Shown piece by piece: positions 1 through 6,884 of a stretch of DNA of 34,380 bases. Numbering within the stretch: position 1 is the stretch's first letter; each line of letters starts with the position of its first letter. Under the pieces are notes generated by a model, which was given only the letters and a program-made list of their open reading frames with translations, was not told the origin of the DNA and did no database searches. Position numbers and translations under genes: made by a program. The DNA is from Pirellulales bacterium (GTDB taxonomy: Bacteria > Planctomycetota > Planctomycetia > Pirellulales > JACPPG01): the NCBI GenBank assembly GCA_036490175.1, contig DASXEJ010000022.1:1-34380 (forward strand), in the 5' to 3' direction.

Positions 1-61
1 ATCTTATTCAGGCCTCAAACCTGTCCAACAATTGGGGTCCACCTCACGCTAAACGCGCGGT

Positions 62-111
62 AAAAAATCCTCCCAAGCGAAAATGACCTGCATTTCGCTA
101 GGAGGTTTTTT
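62..111 (+). promoter_or_regulatory. Inverted repeat hiding the recombinase ribosome binding site
   Basis: The arms 62-85 and 91-111 pair almost completely around the loop ACCTG. The A-run 62-67 pairs with the T-run 106-111, CCTCC 69-73 pairs with GGAGG 101-105, and AGCGAAA(A)TG pairs with CATTTCGCT, with one bulged A and one C/A mismatch. The right arm contains the Shine-Dalgarno AGGAGG (100-105), seven bases before the ATG at 113. A stem ending in a T-run resembles an intrinsic terminator, and the mirrored A-run means it could act on either strand. The structure could end transcription entering from either side, or keep translation of the downstream recombinase off. Both roles are inferred; the repeat itself is plain. 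Confidence 0.6.
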
Positions 112-112
112 C

Positions 113-391
113 ATGCGCCATCCGATGCCCTGGTATCGCGAATCTGCGGGAACTTGGTACGTCCAGCTAAATGACAAGCAACTCAATCTCGGCCCGAATC
201 ACTCGGCCGCAATGACCAAATTCCGGCAGCTATGGGCCGGGGCGAAAGGCTACGGTTTGCACACGCCAGCCGTGGTCATTCTTGACAAGTTCCTGGACTA
301 CGCGACGGAACACAATAAGCCGTCAACGGTCGAGTTCTACATCGAAGCGGCGTATCCGGTGGACCGATCGGCTCGCAGCTTGTTGTGTTAA
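113..391 (+). pseudogene. Truncated tyrosine recombinase, N-terminal fragment
   Basis: The 92-residue product opens MRHPMPWYRESAGTWYVQL, followed by LNLGPN. This resembles the start of phage-integrase-type recombinases common in planctomycetes, where a WY...V.L..K...LG motif precedes the SAM-like core-binding domain. That domain starts (ILDKFLDYATEHNKPSTVEFY, roughly residues 55-76) and then breaks off; the last 15 or so residues look unrelated and a stop follows. The whole catalytic domain with its R-H-R-Y residues is missing, against roughly 350-400 residues for a full enzyme. The start at 113 is chosen over 83 because AGGAGG lies seven bases upstream. It is probably a dead remnant of an integrated element. 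The family call rests on a short stretch. Confidence 0.5.
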
Positions 392-392
392 T

Positions 393-404
393 CCAAATAT
401 TTGG
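393..404. repeat. 12-bp perfect palindrome before the S9 peptidase gene
   Basis: CCAAATATTTGG is a perfect palindrome right after the recombinase-fragment stop codon and about 80 bases before the peptidase start. It could be an operator for a dimeric regulator, but no second copy was noticed and no regulator is known. The rest of 392-486 holds only the ribosome binding site at its end. Confidence 0.25.
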
Positions 405-486
405 GAGGTTGTTGGAAGGGAATGCGCGTAAATGTTGCGTCTGAACGCCCCCCGCACCCTTGAAAGCCGCGTGGAAGGAGCAATCG

Positions 487-2604
487 ATGATTGTACGACC
501 TGAGAGCCGTTTACGCTTGTATCGCCCGCTGCGCAGGACGAACCGCCTGCTATCGCGAAGCCTTCACGAAAGGGTGCGTCTCGCCGCGGTCGTCGTCTGC
601 CTGGTGGCTGTTGTTTCCACGCCCGTGAGCGCGGACACAACTCTGATCCCGCGCCGCGCTCTGTTCGCTGATGCGGACCGGCCGGTCGTTACGCTGAGCC
701 CTGGCGGCGAGCGGATCGCCTACATCGAAGTTCAGGGTGCGACGCGATCGGCCTGGGTCGCGCCCGTGGACGATCCGGCAGCGCGAACTCGTGTCGAGTT
801 GCTCGAAGGCGGGCAACCCTTGGGGCTCTGGTGGTCGGCCGACGGTCAGCGCTTGCTCCTGCAACAGCAGGTCAAGGGCGGCGTGCGGCTCTCAAGTTGC
901 GATGCTTCGGGCGCCTCGTCGATCGACCTGACGCCCATGCGCGGCGTCAGTGCGCGACTCGAGCGACTGAGCGGAAAGCTACCTGGGCAGGCGCTAATTG
1001 CACTCAACGATCGCGATCCGCGGGTTCACGACCTGTGGAAGATCGATCTGGGCACCGCGGAAAAAGTGCTTGTCATGGAACGGACGGAGTTCCGCAACGT
1101 ACATTTCGACGCCAGCTTCCAGCCACGTGTCGCGGAGAAGTTGGGGCCCGAGGGAACCCTCGAGCTGCTGCGCCGCGCCGACGACGACACGTGGCTGCCC
1201 TTGCGAACGCTCGATGTCGATCGGTCGAATGCGCAACGCGCGCCCGGCGCCGGCGTCCAAGGGATCGTCGGCGTTAATGCCGCGGGTGACGTTCTGTATC
1301 TGGTCGACAACACAGGCCGCGACAAGTCTGCGCTGCTGGCCGTCGAGCTAGCGACCGGGCGCGAAACCGTGCTGGCCACCGACGCCGATGCCGATATCCG
1401 TCCCATAGCGGTTGTCGATCGGGTGACGGGCCGTGTGCTGTCCGGCACCGCGCAATTCGACAACCTCCGCCGCTACGTGATCGACGACTCGGTACGAGGC
1501 GACTTTGCACTGCTCGAAAAACACTTCGGCGGACCGGTCGGCACGATGGGGATCAGCGCCAAGGATCGCGCATGGCTGGTCGCTCCCCTCGATGGCGGAC
1601 CCGTGCGATATCACGTCTACCAGCGGTCACAGCAAACCGTTCGGCCGCTCTTTGCGGCCAACAGCGCGCTAGATCGATACCCGCTGGCCAAGCGGTCCGC
1701 GCATGTGGCCACCACGCGCGACGGCCTGCGGCTGCCATGCCATCTCTATTTGCCTCCGGGAACCGATGCCAACGGCGATGGCTTGCCCGACGCACCGCTG
1801 CCGACGCTATTGTTCGTCCATGGTGGTCCGGACGCTGCCTATCCGTGGGACAGTTGGACGACCAACCGCTGCCTGCAGCTGTTGGCCAATCGCGGCTACG
1901 CGGCGCTGCGCGTCGAGTTCCGCGGCGCCGGAGGTTTTGGCAAGTCGTTCCTAGAGCAAGGCTGGCGCGAGTGGGGAGGCAAGTCGCAGCAAGACCTGGT
2001 CGATCTGGCGCACTGGGCCGTCGACCAGCACATCGCCCCACGAGAGAAAATCGGCATCTGGGGCTGGTCCTTCGGCGGGTTCTCTACGTTCGCAACGCTG
2101 GCATTTTATCCAGACGAATTTGCCTGCGGGATGTCGCTGTATGGACTGTCGGACCTGGAGAAGTTTGCCCGCCGTACGATCCTGTTTTCGCGCGACACAG
2201 CGCAGCGCGTGGGCGATCCCCGGACTCCCGACGGGCTCGAGCTGTTGCGCCGCCAGTCGCCGCTGCACTCGGCCGAACGCGTGACCAGCCCGCTGCTGGT
2301 GACGCACGGCGGCAAAGACGTCGTGGTCCCTCAGCAACACTCCGATCTCTTCGTTTCGGCACTCGAGAAGCATGGCAAAGAGGTGACCTATCTCGTCTAC
2401 CCCGACGAGGGACACGACTATTATCGACCGGAAAGCTGGATCTCTTTCTGGGCAGTCGCCGAGCGATTCCTGCACGAGCATCTGGGCGGCCGCTTCGAAC
2501 CAGCAGCCAACGACTACGAAGGGGCGAACCTGCAGGTCCTTGCCGGATCGGAGCGGATCCCTGGGCTAGCGCCTTTTGCAAAAACTAAATCGCGAGATTC
2601 TTGA
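487..2604 (+). CDS. Secreted S9 family serine peptidase (prolyl oligopeptidase/acylaminoacyl peptidase type)
   Basis: This 705-residue protein has a basic N-terminus and a hydrophobic segment ending in VSA (about residues 34-51), a long signal peptide. A beta-propeller-like region follows (about 60-410), then an alpha/beta-hydrolase domain. The triad is visible: nucleophile in GWSFGG (Ser528), Asp611 in GGKDVVVP and His643 in DEGHDY; the oxyanion-side HGG motif is at LLFVHGGPD. Such enzymes cut short peptides, often after proline or from acylated N-termini; this one should act outside the cytoplasm. The ATG at 487 is preferred over an upstream TTG at 460 because GAAGGAG lies six bases before it. 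An aspartate-rich DANGDGLPD loop precedes the catalytic domain. The gene stands alone; its substrate cannot be told. Confidence 0.9.
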   Translation: MIVRPESRLRLYRPLRRTNRLLSRSLHERVRLAAVVVCLVAVVSTPVSADTTLIPRRALFADADRPVVTLSPGGERIAYIEVQGATRSAWVAPVDDPAARTRVELLEGGQPLGLWWSADGQRLLLQQQVKGGVRLSSCDASGASSIDLTPMRGVSARLERLSGKLPGQALIALNDRDPRVHDLWKIDLGTAEKVLVMERTEFRNVHFDASFQPRVAEKLGPEGTLELLRRADDDTWLPLRTLDVDRSNAQRAPGAGVQGIVGVNAAGDVLYLVDNTGRDKSALLAVELATGRETVLATDADADIRPIAVVDRVTGRVLSGTAQFDNLRRYVIDDSVRGDFALLEKHFGGPVGTMGISAKDRAWLVAPLDGGPVRYHVYQRSQQTVRPLFAANSALDRYPLAKRSAHVATTRDGLRLPCHLYLPPGTDANGDGLPDAPLPTLLFVHGGPDAAYPWDSWTTNRCLQLLANRGYAALRVEFRGAGGFGKSFLEQGWREWGGKSQQDLVDLAHWAVDQHIAPREKIGIWGWSFGGFSTFATLAFYPDEFACGMSLYGLSDLEKFARRTILFSRDTAQRVGDPRTPDGLELLRRQSPLHSAERVTSPLLVTHGGKDVVVPQQHSDLFVSALEKHGKEVTYLVYPDEGHDYYRPESWISFWAVAERFLHEHLGGRFEPAANDYEGANLQVLAGSERIPGLAPFAKTKSRDS

Positions 2605-2674
2605 AGCAGCGGATCAACCTGAAGCGACGCACGAATCCATCGGGGTGCTTGGTTCTGGACCGGAGCCTCGGGAT

Positions 2675-2695
2675 GTGCCGCGCGGCGCGCTTTTT
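2675..2695 (+). terminator. Candidate intrinsic terminator after the S9 peptidase
   Basis: GTGCC (2675-2679) pairs with GGCGC (2684-2688) around GCGC, and a run of five T follows at 2691-2695. It lies about 70 bases after the peptidase stop codon. The stem is short but GC-rich. Confidence 0.35.
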
Positions 2696-3100
2696 CAGGG
2701 GGGCCAGATTTGTGGTTGACGGCGGGCCGCGCCGATTTATTCAATTTATGGAATTATTCACCGCTACAAAAAACGACGACGTTGACTTAACCAGACTGAC
2801 AAAAACACTGGTTTTCTGGGCAAACGTGTGCGGACGACGACCCGCCAACGTCAAGTAGGCGTTATCGCCAACTGTGGAAGTCGGCGCGTCACTGCTTGTC
2901 GATCGAGGTCTGCAATTGTGCGCCAGCCAAGCGGACGAAGACCGTTCCCCGTCGATGAGCCAGGGCACGATTCGCGGCGCCGGCTTTCGTATTGCCGTTG
3001 CAAACGCTCGGCAAGCGACGCAGCGCCAGGCGACAAGTCTGGCAGCGCCAAAGGTTCCCGCTTCTCTAACTGGTGTATCGCGGCAACTCGCGGGCCACCG

Positions 3101-3262
3101 CACGCGGTTGCGAAACGCGGGATCGCGCTCGAGCACCTTGCTGATCGTGTTGAGCGCATGCCCCAACAGTCGGGCCGCCGCGCTGCACGCGAGGACCACG
3201 ACTAGCAGTTCACAGAACTCCCCTTGCTTGAGCACCGTCAACTTCGCCGGCCGACCACGTTT
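3101..3262 (-). pseudogene. Remnant of a helix-turn-helix protein (KRGRP type)
   Basis: About 54 residues read like the N-terminal half of small planctomycete proteins that open with KRGRPxKL and carry a resolvase-like helix-turn-helix. Visible here are KRGRPAKLTVLKQGEFCELL, then SAAARLLGHALNTISKVLERD and PAFRNRV. In such proteins an aromatic-rich segment (WRAAAWLLER-like) normally follows; here the reading dissolves into unrelated Arg/Ser-rich sequence in all three frames. No good start codon or ribosome binding site is seen. It is taken as a broken gene; the family assignment comes from pattern memory only. Confidence 0.35.
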
Positions 3263-3676
3263 TGTAATTGCAGAATGCCCGCGAGAAATCTGCGACCGCG
3301 GCGCCCAGGGCGGCAACAATATCCTGCCCTCGCCACGATCCAGGGCAGGACGTGCGTCCATCTTACCGGCCCACCTGGACTGATTTCGAGATACGACCGC
3401 GGCGATTCCGTCGGTTTACGAAGGACCGCTATCAAGATTGCGAGGCGGGCCTTGGCCGTGCAGTATGCTGCCAACGAGCGGCGGTTTCACGCTCAGCCAA
3501 GCCTCTACTCACGACGCGTCAGATCGGCCCGACCGTATCGACCAGCACAATTGCAAGCAGCGCCGTCTGCTCACACGCTCGAAGGTTGGACGCAGCCCGA
3601 CGGTGCCGCAGCGCATCGACGAGTGGATAATGCTGCCGCCAACCGAGCAGGCAATAATAGGCAGTCACTCGGTAAG

Positions 3677-4165
3677 TTACGTTTCAACGCGCTGCAACGA
3701 ATATCGCAGGCCAACCCTCTTAGCAAACGATTCAAACACTCCTAGCTCTTCTTTAAGCAATTCAAGCCACGCATCGTATTCATGCGTAGTTGTACCAAGG
3801 ACGAGACTTCCGTTGGCGCGCAGGAAACCGAGGTCCTCAGGGAGCGGTATTTCCGCGTGCGCAGACCAGGCGTATAGGCCGGACGCAACACGTTTCAAAG
3901 CGTCAATGCTTTGTGGAGTGACGGTGTATCGCGATTTTAACGCGGTCCGGGAGTCAACATCGAGAAGTCTCGTGCCGGGCCATTCGACGACGTTCTCTTG
4001 GACAAACAAAAATGGATCTAGCGTGACGAATGGGGGTCGTCCCACCTCTGCAATACCGAATTGGTCGATCACGTAGAATTCTGAACTTCGAGCAGCAGCG
4101 AAATCCAATAGGCCGTAATAAGCCGCCCCGGTAACATCAGAAGTTAGGTTTACGATACGAATCAT
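3677..4165 (-). CDS. Conserved-looking protein of unknown function
   Basis: The 162-residue product starts MIRIVNLTSDVTGAAYYGLL and has normal amino-acid balance, with even hydrophobic spacing and no high-GC shadow bias. No signal peptide or membrane segment is present, so it should be cytoplasmic. A C-terminal motif, IPLPEDLGFLRANGSLVLGT, followed by THEYDAWLEL, seems familiar from small planctomycete hypothetical proteins of similar length, but I cannot attach a function. The gene is oriented against its neighbours and has no clear ribosome binding site before the ATG. It lies between decayed DNA and a decayed paralogue, and could be a single-gene insertion. An immunity-type or accessory role is possible but unsupported. 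Confidence 0.7.
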   Translation of the reverse strand: MIRIVNLTSDVTGAAYYGLLDFAAARSSEFYVIDQFGIAEVGRPPFVTLDPFLFVQENVVEWPGTRLLDVDSRTALKSRYTVTPQSIDALKRVASGLYAWSAHAEIPLPEDLGFLRANGSLVLGTTTHEYDAWLELLKEELGVFESFAKRVGLRYSLQRVET

Positions 4166-4289
4166 CGAACGCGAAACTGATCAAATATGTTCAATGCCGA
4201 TGTGTCGACCGACATTTCCCAAATGGAATGCACCAGGGAGCTAATTCCGGAAGTGCGGCGACACGATTATAACAAACGTCCCCGAAGGT

Positions 4290-4514
4290 GTGGCACGCAG
4301 AAAGCGTTCGTATGTCGGCAATCGCGGTCGGCGAATCGTATTTCAGCGCCCAAGCCAGGGCGACTCGGTCGATTACGCCTACGAGGTGCCGTGGTCTCGG
4401 CGGATACTGAGAGACAAGCCCGCACGGGTAATCTATTTTGATCGACGAAAACCAACTGATCAGGAATTAGAACTGACTGCCTGCTTTCCTGAGGCGCTAG
4501 TCTGCACGCACTAA
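4290..4514 (+). pseudogene. Decayed C-terminal copy of the RRRWYQFGLGT tandem family
   Basis: The 74-residue frame lacks the RRRWYQFGLGT membrane anchor but matches the C-terminal half of its downstream neighbours. It has VPWSRRILRDKPARVIYF, then a short linker and LTACFPEALV. The corresponding pieces in the copies at 6094 and 6519 are LPFWRVWLGDAP...ARAFPESDV and APFWRRWIGDES...KRLFPEAETL. Its 3' flank (4529 onward) also resembles the flanks after 5949 and 6884. A GTG at 4290 begins the open frame, but no ribosome binding site or TACAAT element precedes it. It is most likely the oldest, N-terminally lost member of the array; a functional short protein is less likely. Confidence 0.5.
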
Positions 4515-4528
4515 TCACCCCTTCCAGC

Positions 4529-4670
4529 AGGCGGCCATCGTTGTCGTTTCTGGCCGCGACTAGCTAGCTTGAACCCATTCAAACACAACGACCACAAGCG
4601 ACCGCAATCCGGCGACCTGAGGGTTTTCGTTGCTGGAATCGGTGCGCTGGGGAGCGGTACAATAGGTCGC
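4529..4670 (+). repeat. Array flank unit A (3' flank plus upstream element)
   Basis: The block gcggccatcg...tggccgcgac (4530-4560) recurs in altered form at about 5963-5994 and 6897-6929. The following cttgaaccca...acaacgacc has a counterpart after 5994. From 4604, gcaatccggcgacctga leads through ttgctggaatc to TACAAT, as in units B and C. The repeated flanks show that gene and intergenic DNA were duplicated together. Confidence 0.6.
4658..4670 (+). promoter_or_regulatory. TACAAT -10 box, candidate leaderless promoter (copy A)
   Basis: TACAAT at 4658-4663 is followed by aggtcgc and then ATG at 4671. A -10 hexamer normally places the transcription start about seven bases downstream, which here is the A of the start codon. 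The same layout recurs in two more copies. No good -35 at 17 bases is seen; ttgctg lies 22 bases upstream of the hexamer in the sister copy at 5517. Confidence 0.5.
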
Positions 4671-5417
4671 ATGTCTACTGGTCCCACGCCTCGCCGCCGC
4701 CGCTGGTATCAATTTGGCTTGGGGACGATTCTGACGGTGATCATCGTCCTTTCGATTCCACTTGCATGGGTTGCAAGGGAGCGAGGCAAGTCACTGCGAG
4801 AACAGCGAATCGCTGACCAGCTTCGCGAGCGCGGCTTCAAGACCGTCATGCTCGCCGGCCCCTATGACTCGTGGGCACTGGAATTGATACACAAGTCGCC
4901 ACCACAAGGTTGGTGGCGCGATTTCGCCAGACTCCTTCTGGGGAAGAGAATTCTTTTGGTATACGATCCGCCGCCTGATTTCAGTGACCTCACCTTGCTC
5001 GCCGGGCTTACGAACTTGCAAGGGCTACACGTCAACTCCCCGCCCGTCAGCGACATCAGTCCGCTTTCCGGGTTCCCGAAACTTGTGGTGCTAGTCCTAA
5101 AGGGCGCGGACGTAAGCGACCTCACCCCGCTAGCTGGGCTGAAAAATTTAGAAGTCTTGCACATCGGCGGTGGTGCAGTTAATGACCTCTCGCCATTGGC
5201 CGGACTCCACAAGTTGCGCATGCTTTGGCTTCACTCTACGAACGTCAGTGACCTCACGCCTCTCGCCGGACTTACAATCCTGGAGACGTTCGTCGCGCGG
5301 TTTGAACCTATCCCCCTGTCGCAGCTCGAATTCTTGCAAGAGGCCCTGCCGAATTGCAGAGTCAGCAACGATCGGTTTGCCATCGAGCTATTGAAAATCC
5401 GAATTAGGAAACCGTGA
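4671..5417 (+). CDS. Membrane-anchored leucine-rich-repeat protein
   Basis: The 248-residue protein begins MSTGPTPRRRRWYQFGLGT and has one membrane helix (about residues 16-36), placing a short basic N-terminus inside. After about 70 linker residues come roughly five 22-residue leucine-rich repeats of internalin type (LSDLTLLAGLTNLQGLHV, VSDLTPLAGLKNLEVLHI and so on, about residues 102-215). Such repeats bind proteins; the partner is unknown. The end, QEALPNCRV, echoes the FPEAxV ending of the short paralogues. The start at 4671 follows from family conservation and the TACAAT element; a TTG at 4569 opens the frame further but would translate the repeated promoter. It is the only family member here with repeats. 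Confidence 0.8.
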   Translation: MSTGPTPRRRRWYQFGLGTILTVIIVLSIPLAWVARERGKSLREQRIADQLRERGFKTVMLAGPYDSWALELIHKSPPQGWWRDFARLLLGKRILLVYDPPPDFSDLTLLAGLTNLQGLHVNSPPVSDISPLSGFPKLVVLVLKGADVSDLTPLAGLKNLEVLHIGGGAVNDLSPLAGLHKLRMLWLHSTNVSDLTPLAGLTILETFVARFEPIPLSQLEFLQEALPNCRVSNDRFAIELLKIRIRKP

Positions 5418-5455
5418 TCGCATGAGCCACCTTTGAATTCGATCGCAATAATTCG

Positions 5456-5529
5456 GCAATCGCAGTCGGGTGACCTGGGGTCGTATCGTTGCTGGAATCA
5501 GTATCCCGGTGAGCGATACAATACGTCGC
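5456..5529 (+). repeat. Array flank unit B (repeated upstream element)
   Basis: From gcaatcgcag through gtgacctgggg, ttgctggaatcagtatcc and cggtgagc to TACAAT, this block matches unit C (6024-6093) at most positions and unit A more loosely. Identity with C runs on into the coding region (ATGCCCCAAGCA in both), so B and C look like the most recent duplication. In the 5418-5529 gap nothing else was seen. Confidence 0.65.
5517..5529 (+). promoter_or_regulatory. TACAAT -10 box, candidate leaderless promoter (copy B)
   Basis: TACAAT at 5517-5522, then acgtcgc, then ATG at 5530: the same seven-base distance as copies A and C. No Shine-Dalgarno sequence lies in the seven bases, as expected if the message begins at the ATG. 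Confidence 0.5.
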
Positions 5530-5949
5530 ATGCCCCAAGCACCATCCACCCGCCGCCGCTGGTATCAGTTCGGCCTGGGAACGATGTTTGTCCTGGTGAC
5601 AGTGGTCGGGGCATTCTTTGCCTACCACATCAATTGGATTAGGCAGCGGCACGAGGCTAGAGCATGGCTGGGCATGCAGATGATTGGCGGATCATTCGCC
5701 GTCCCCCTCAAGCCGCCCTCTTCCTTTCCGTGGATGCTAAAACTATTAGGCGAGGAACCAAATCGACTTATTCTTATGCGACATGGGCCGACTGAACATT
5801 ACCAAGGTAGGCGTCCAATTCCCGATGAATACCTGCAACTTGTGCATCGCGTTGAGAAGTTGTTTCCTGAGGCCGTCGTGAAGGATGTGACTTGGAAAGC
5901 ATGGGACGACGAGGAAGAGGAGAAGCCAGAATCAGCACCACAATCCTAA
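5530..5949 (+). CDS. Small membrane protein, RRRWYQFGLGT family copy 2
   Basis: The 139-residue protein starts MPQAPSTRRRWYQFGLGT, with a single membrane helix at about residues 17-34 (MFVLVTVVGAFFAYHI), then an IRQRHEA stretch that probably begins a helix. The C-terminal domain has FPWMLKLLGEEPNRLILM and VEKLFPEAVV, the two conserved blocks of this array, and ends in an acidic tail (DDEEEEKPES). The basic N-terminus should be cytoplasmic and the rest outside or in the periplasm. The family is widespread in planctomycetes as far as I recall; its function is unknown. The start at 5530 is set by the family motif and the TACAAT element rather than a ribosome binding site. Confidence 0.8.
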   Translation: MPQAPSTRRRWYQFGLGTMFVLVTVVGAFFAYHINWIRQRHEARAWLGMQMIGGSFAVPLKPPSSFPWMLKLLGEEPNRLILMRHGPTEHYQGRRPIPDEYLQLVHRVEKLFPEAVVKDVTWKAWDDEEEEKPESAPQS

Positions 5950-5962
5950 GTCGCTGCCCGTA

Positions 5963-6093
5963 GCGACCGTTCATCGACGATACTGGCCGCGACAAGCCTG
6001 AACTCCTTTGACACAGCGACCCAGGCAATCGCAATCCGGTGACCTGGGGGCATTGATGGAATCAGTATCCCGGTGAGCAGTACAATGGGTCGC
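5963..6093 (+). repeat. Array flank unit C (3' flank plus upstream element)
   Basis: The first part (gaccgttcatcgacgatac then tggccgcgac) is a diverged copy of 4529-4560. The middle (ctgaactcctttgacacag, cgacc) matches 4570-4603. From 6024, gcaatcgcaatccggtgacc and ggaatcagtatcccggtgag repeat unit B. Same order as in unit A, so the duplicated unit is gene, 3' flank, promoter. Confidence 0.6.
6081..6093 (+). promoter_or_regulatory. TACAAT -10 box, candidate leaderless promoter (copy C)
   Basis: TACAAT at 6081-6086, then gggtcgc, then ATG at 6094. Spacing and the last five bases (gtcgc) before ATG match the other two copies. Confidence 0.5.
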
Positions 6094-6513
6094 ATGCCCC
6101 AAGCACTATCCACCCGCCGCCGCTGGTTTCAGTTCGGTCTTGGGACGCTGCTCATGGTGGTGACTTTAGTCGCTCTCGTCCTGAGCTGGGAGCTGCGCCT
6201 CGTCCGCAAGCGACAAGATGCCTTGGCAATGATCAGCGAACGCCAGGGAGTAGTTGAACGTCCCATTGGTCAGACCGTTTTGGCGAGGCGAGGGGAATTG
6301 TGCGGCGTAGCTCGCGATTACGAATCTCCCACCTTGCCCTTTTGGAGAGTATGGCTCGGAGACGCTCCGGTCGATTGCTTCTTGCTTCCAGCCGTAACTT
6401 TCTCGAAGGAGGAGATGCTTGGAATTGCTCGGGCATTTCCTGAGTCTGATGTTTGGCGAGTCGATGATGCGGGCAATGCGATTGATGCGGTGAACACCGG
6501 CGAGTCGTATTAG
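6094..6513 (+). CDS. Small membrane protein, RRRWYQFGLGT family copy 3
   Basis: The 139-residue protein starts MPQALSTRRRWFQFGLGT (Y to F in the motif). One membrane helix follows (about residues 17-36, LLMVVTLVALVLSW) and then a charged LRLVRKRQDA segment. The C-terminal half carries LPFWRVWLGDAPVDCFLL and IARAFPESDV, aligning with its neighbours. DNA identity to copy 2 is high at the start and falls off after the membrane helix, so the anchor is conserved while the outer domain diverges. It ends five bases before copy 4, with which it is probably co-transcribed. Function unknown. Confidence 0.8.
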   Translation: MPQALSTRRRWFQFGLGTLLMVVTLVALVLSWELRLVRKRQDALAMISERQGVVERPIGQTVLARRGELCGVARDYESPTLPFWRVWLGDAPVDCFLLPAVTFSKEEMLGIARAFPESDVWRVDDAGNAIDAVNTGESY

Positions 6514-6518
6514 TCTCC

Positions 6519-6884
6519 ATGCCCCCAGCCCACAAGACCCGCCGCCGCTGGTATCAGTTTGGCCTGGGGACGATGTTCGTGGTGGTGACGGTCTTTGCCA
6601 TCGGGTTGGGGTGGGCGATGAAAGGCATCGGAGAGCGCCGTGAAGCGGTTGAGAATATCAGACGCCATCTTGGACTTGCAGCTCACCATGCTGAGATAGG
6701 ACCGGATGGGCGGACTCGTGTAATAAATCTGGCTCCCTTCTGGCGACGGTGGATCGGCGACGAATCATGGAGGTTTATTGAAGTGCCAGAAAACACGAGC
6801 GACGTAGAGATGGAAAGACTCAAGCGACTTTTCCCAGAGGCCGAGACACTGCGACGGCGCCAGACTTTGGCACCACAGTCTTAA
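6519..6884 (+). CDS. Small membrane protein, RRRWYQFGLGT family copy 4
   Basis: The 121-residue protein opens MPPAHKTRRRWYQFGLGT, with a membrane helix at about residues 17-33 (MFVVVTVFAIGLGWAM), an IGERREAVENIRRHLG helix, then APFWRRWIGDESWRFIEV and LKRLFPEAETL. It is the shortest intact copy and the only one without its own TACAAT element. The ATG lies five bases after the stop of copy 3, so expression probably depends on read-through and translational coupling. Function unknown; topology as in its siblings. Confidence 0.8.
   Translation: MPPAHKTRRRWYQFGLGTMFVVVTVFAIGLGWAMKGIGERREAVENIRRHLGLAAHHAEIGPDGRTRVINLAPFWRRWIGDESWRFIEVPENTSDVEMERLKRLFPEAETLRRRQTLAPQS

Larger units (their letters stand above)
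2605..3676. other. Gene-poor stretch, decayed coding DNA
   Basis: No convincing intact gene is seen on either strand in about 1.07 kb. The open frames overlap, are rich in Arg, Ala and Ser, and lack recognisable domains. The stretch includes the terminator candidate near 2675, an AT-richer patch at about 2735-2820, and the helix-turn-helix remnant at 3101-3262. It may be the scar of an inserted element, consistent with the recombinase fragment further left, but no terminal repeats were found. Confidence 0.5.

Noticed and set aside
1572-2588. 338-residue open frame in another frame of the S9 gene
   Set aside because: Arg/Ala-rich shadow; the S9 frame contains the catalytic triad.
2741-3361. 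Full 206-residue minus-strand frame as an intact gene
   Set aside because: Only about 54 residues resemble a protein family; the remainder looks like chance coding.
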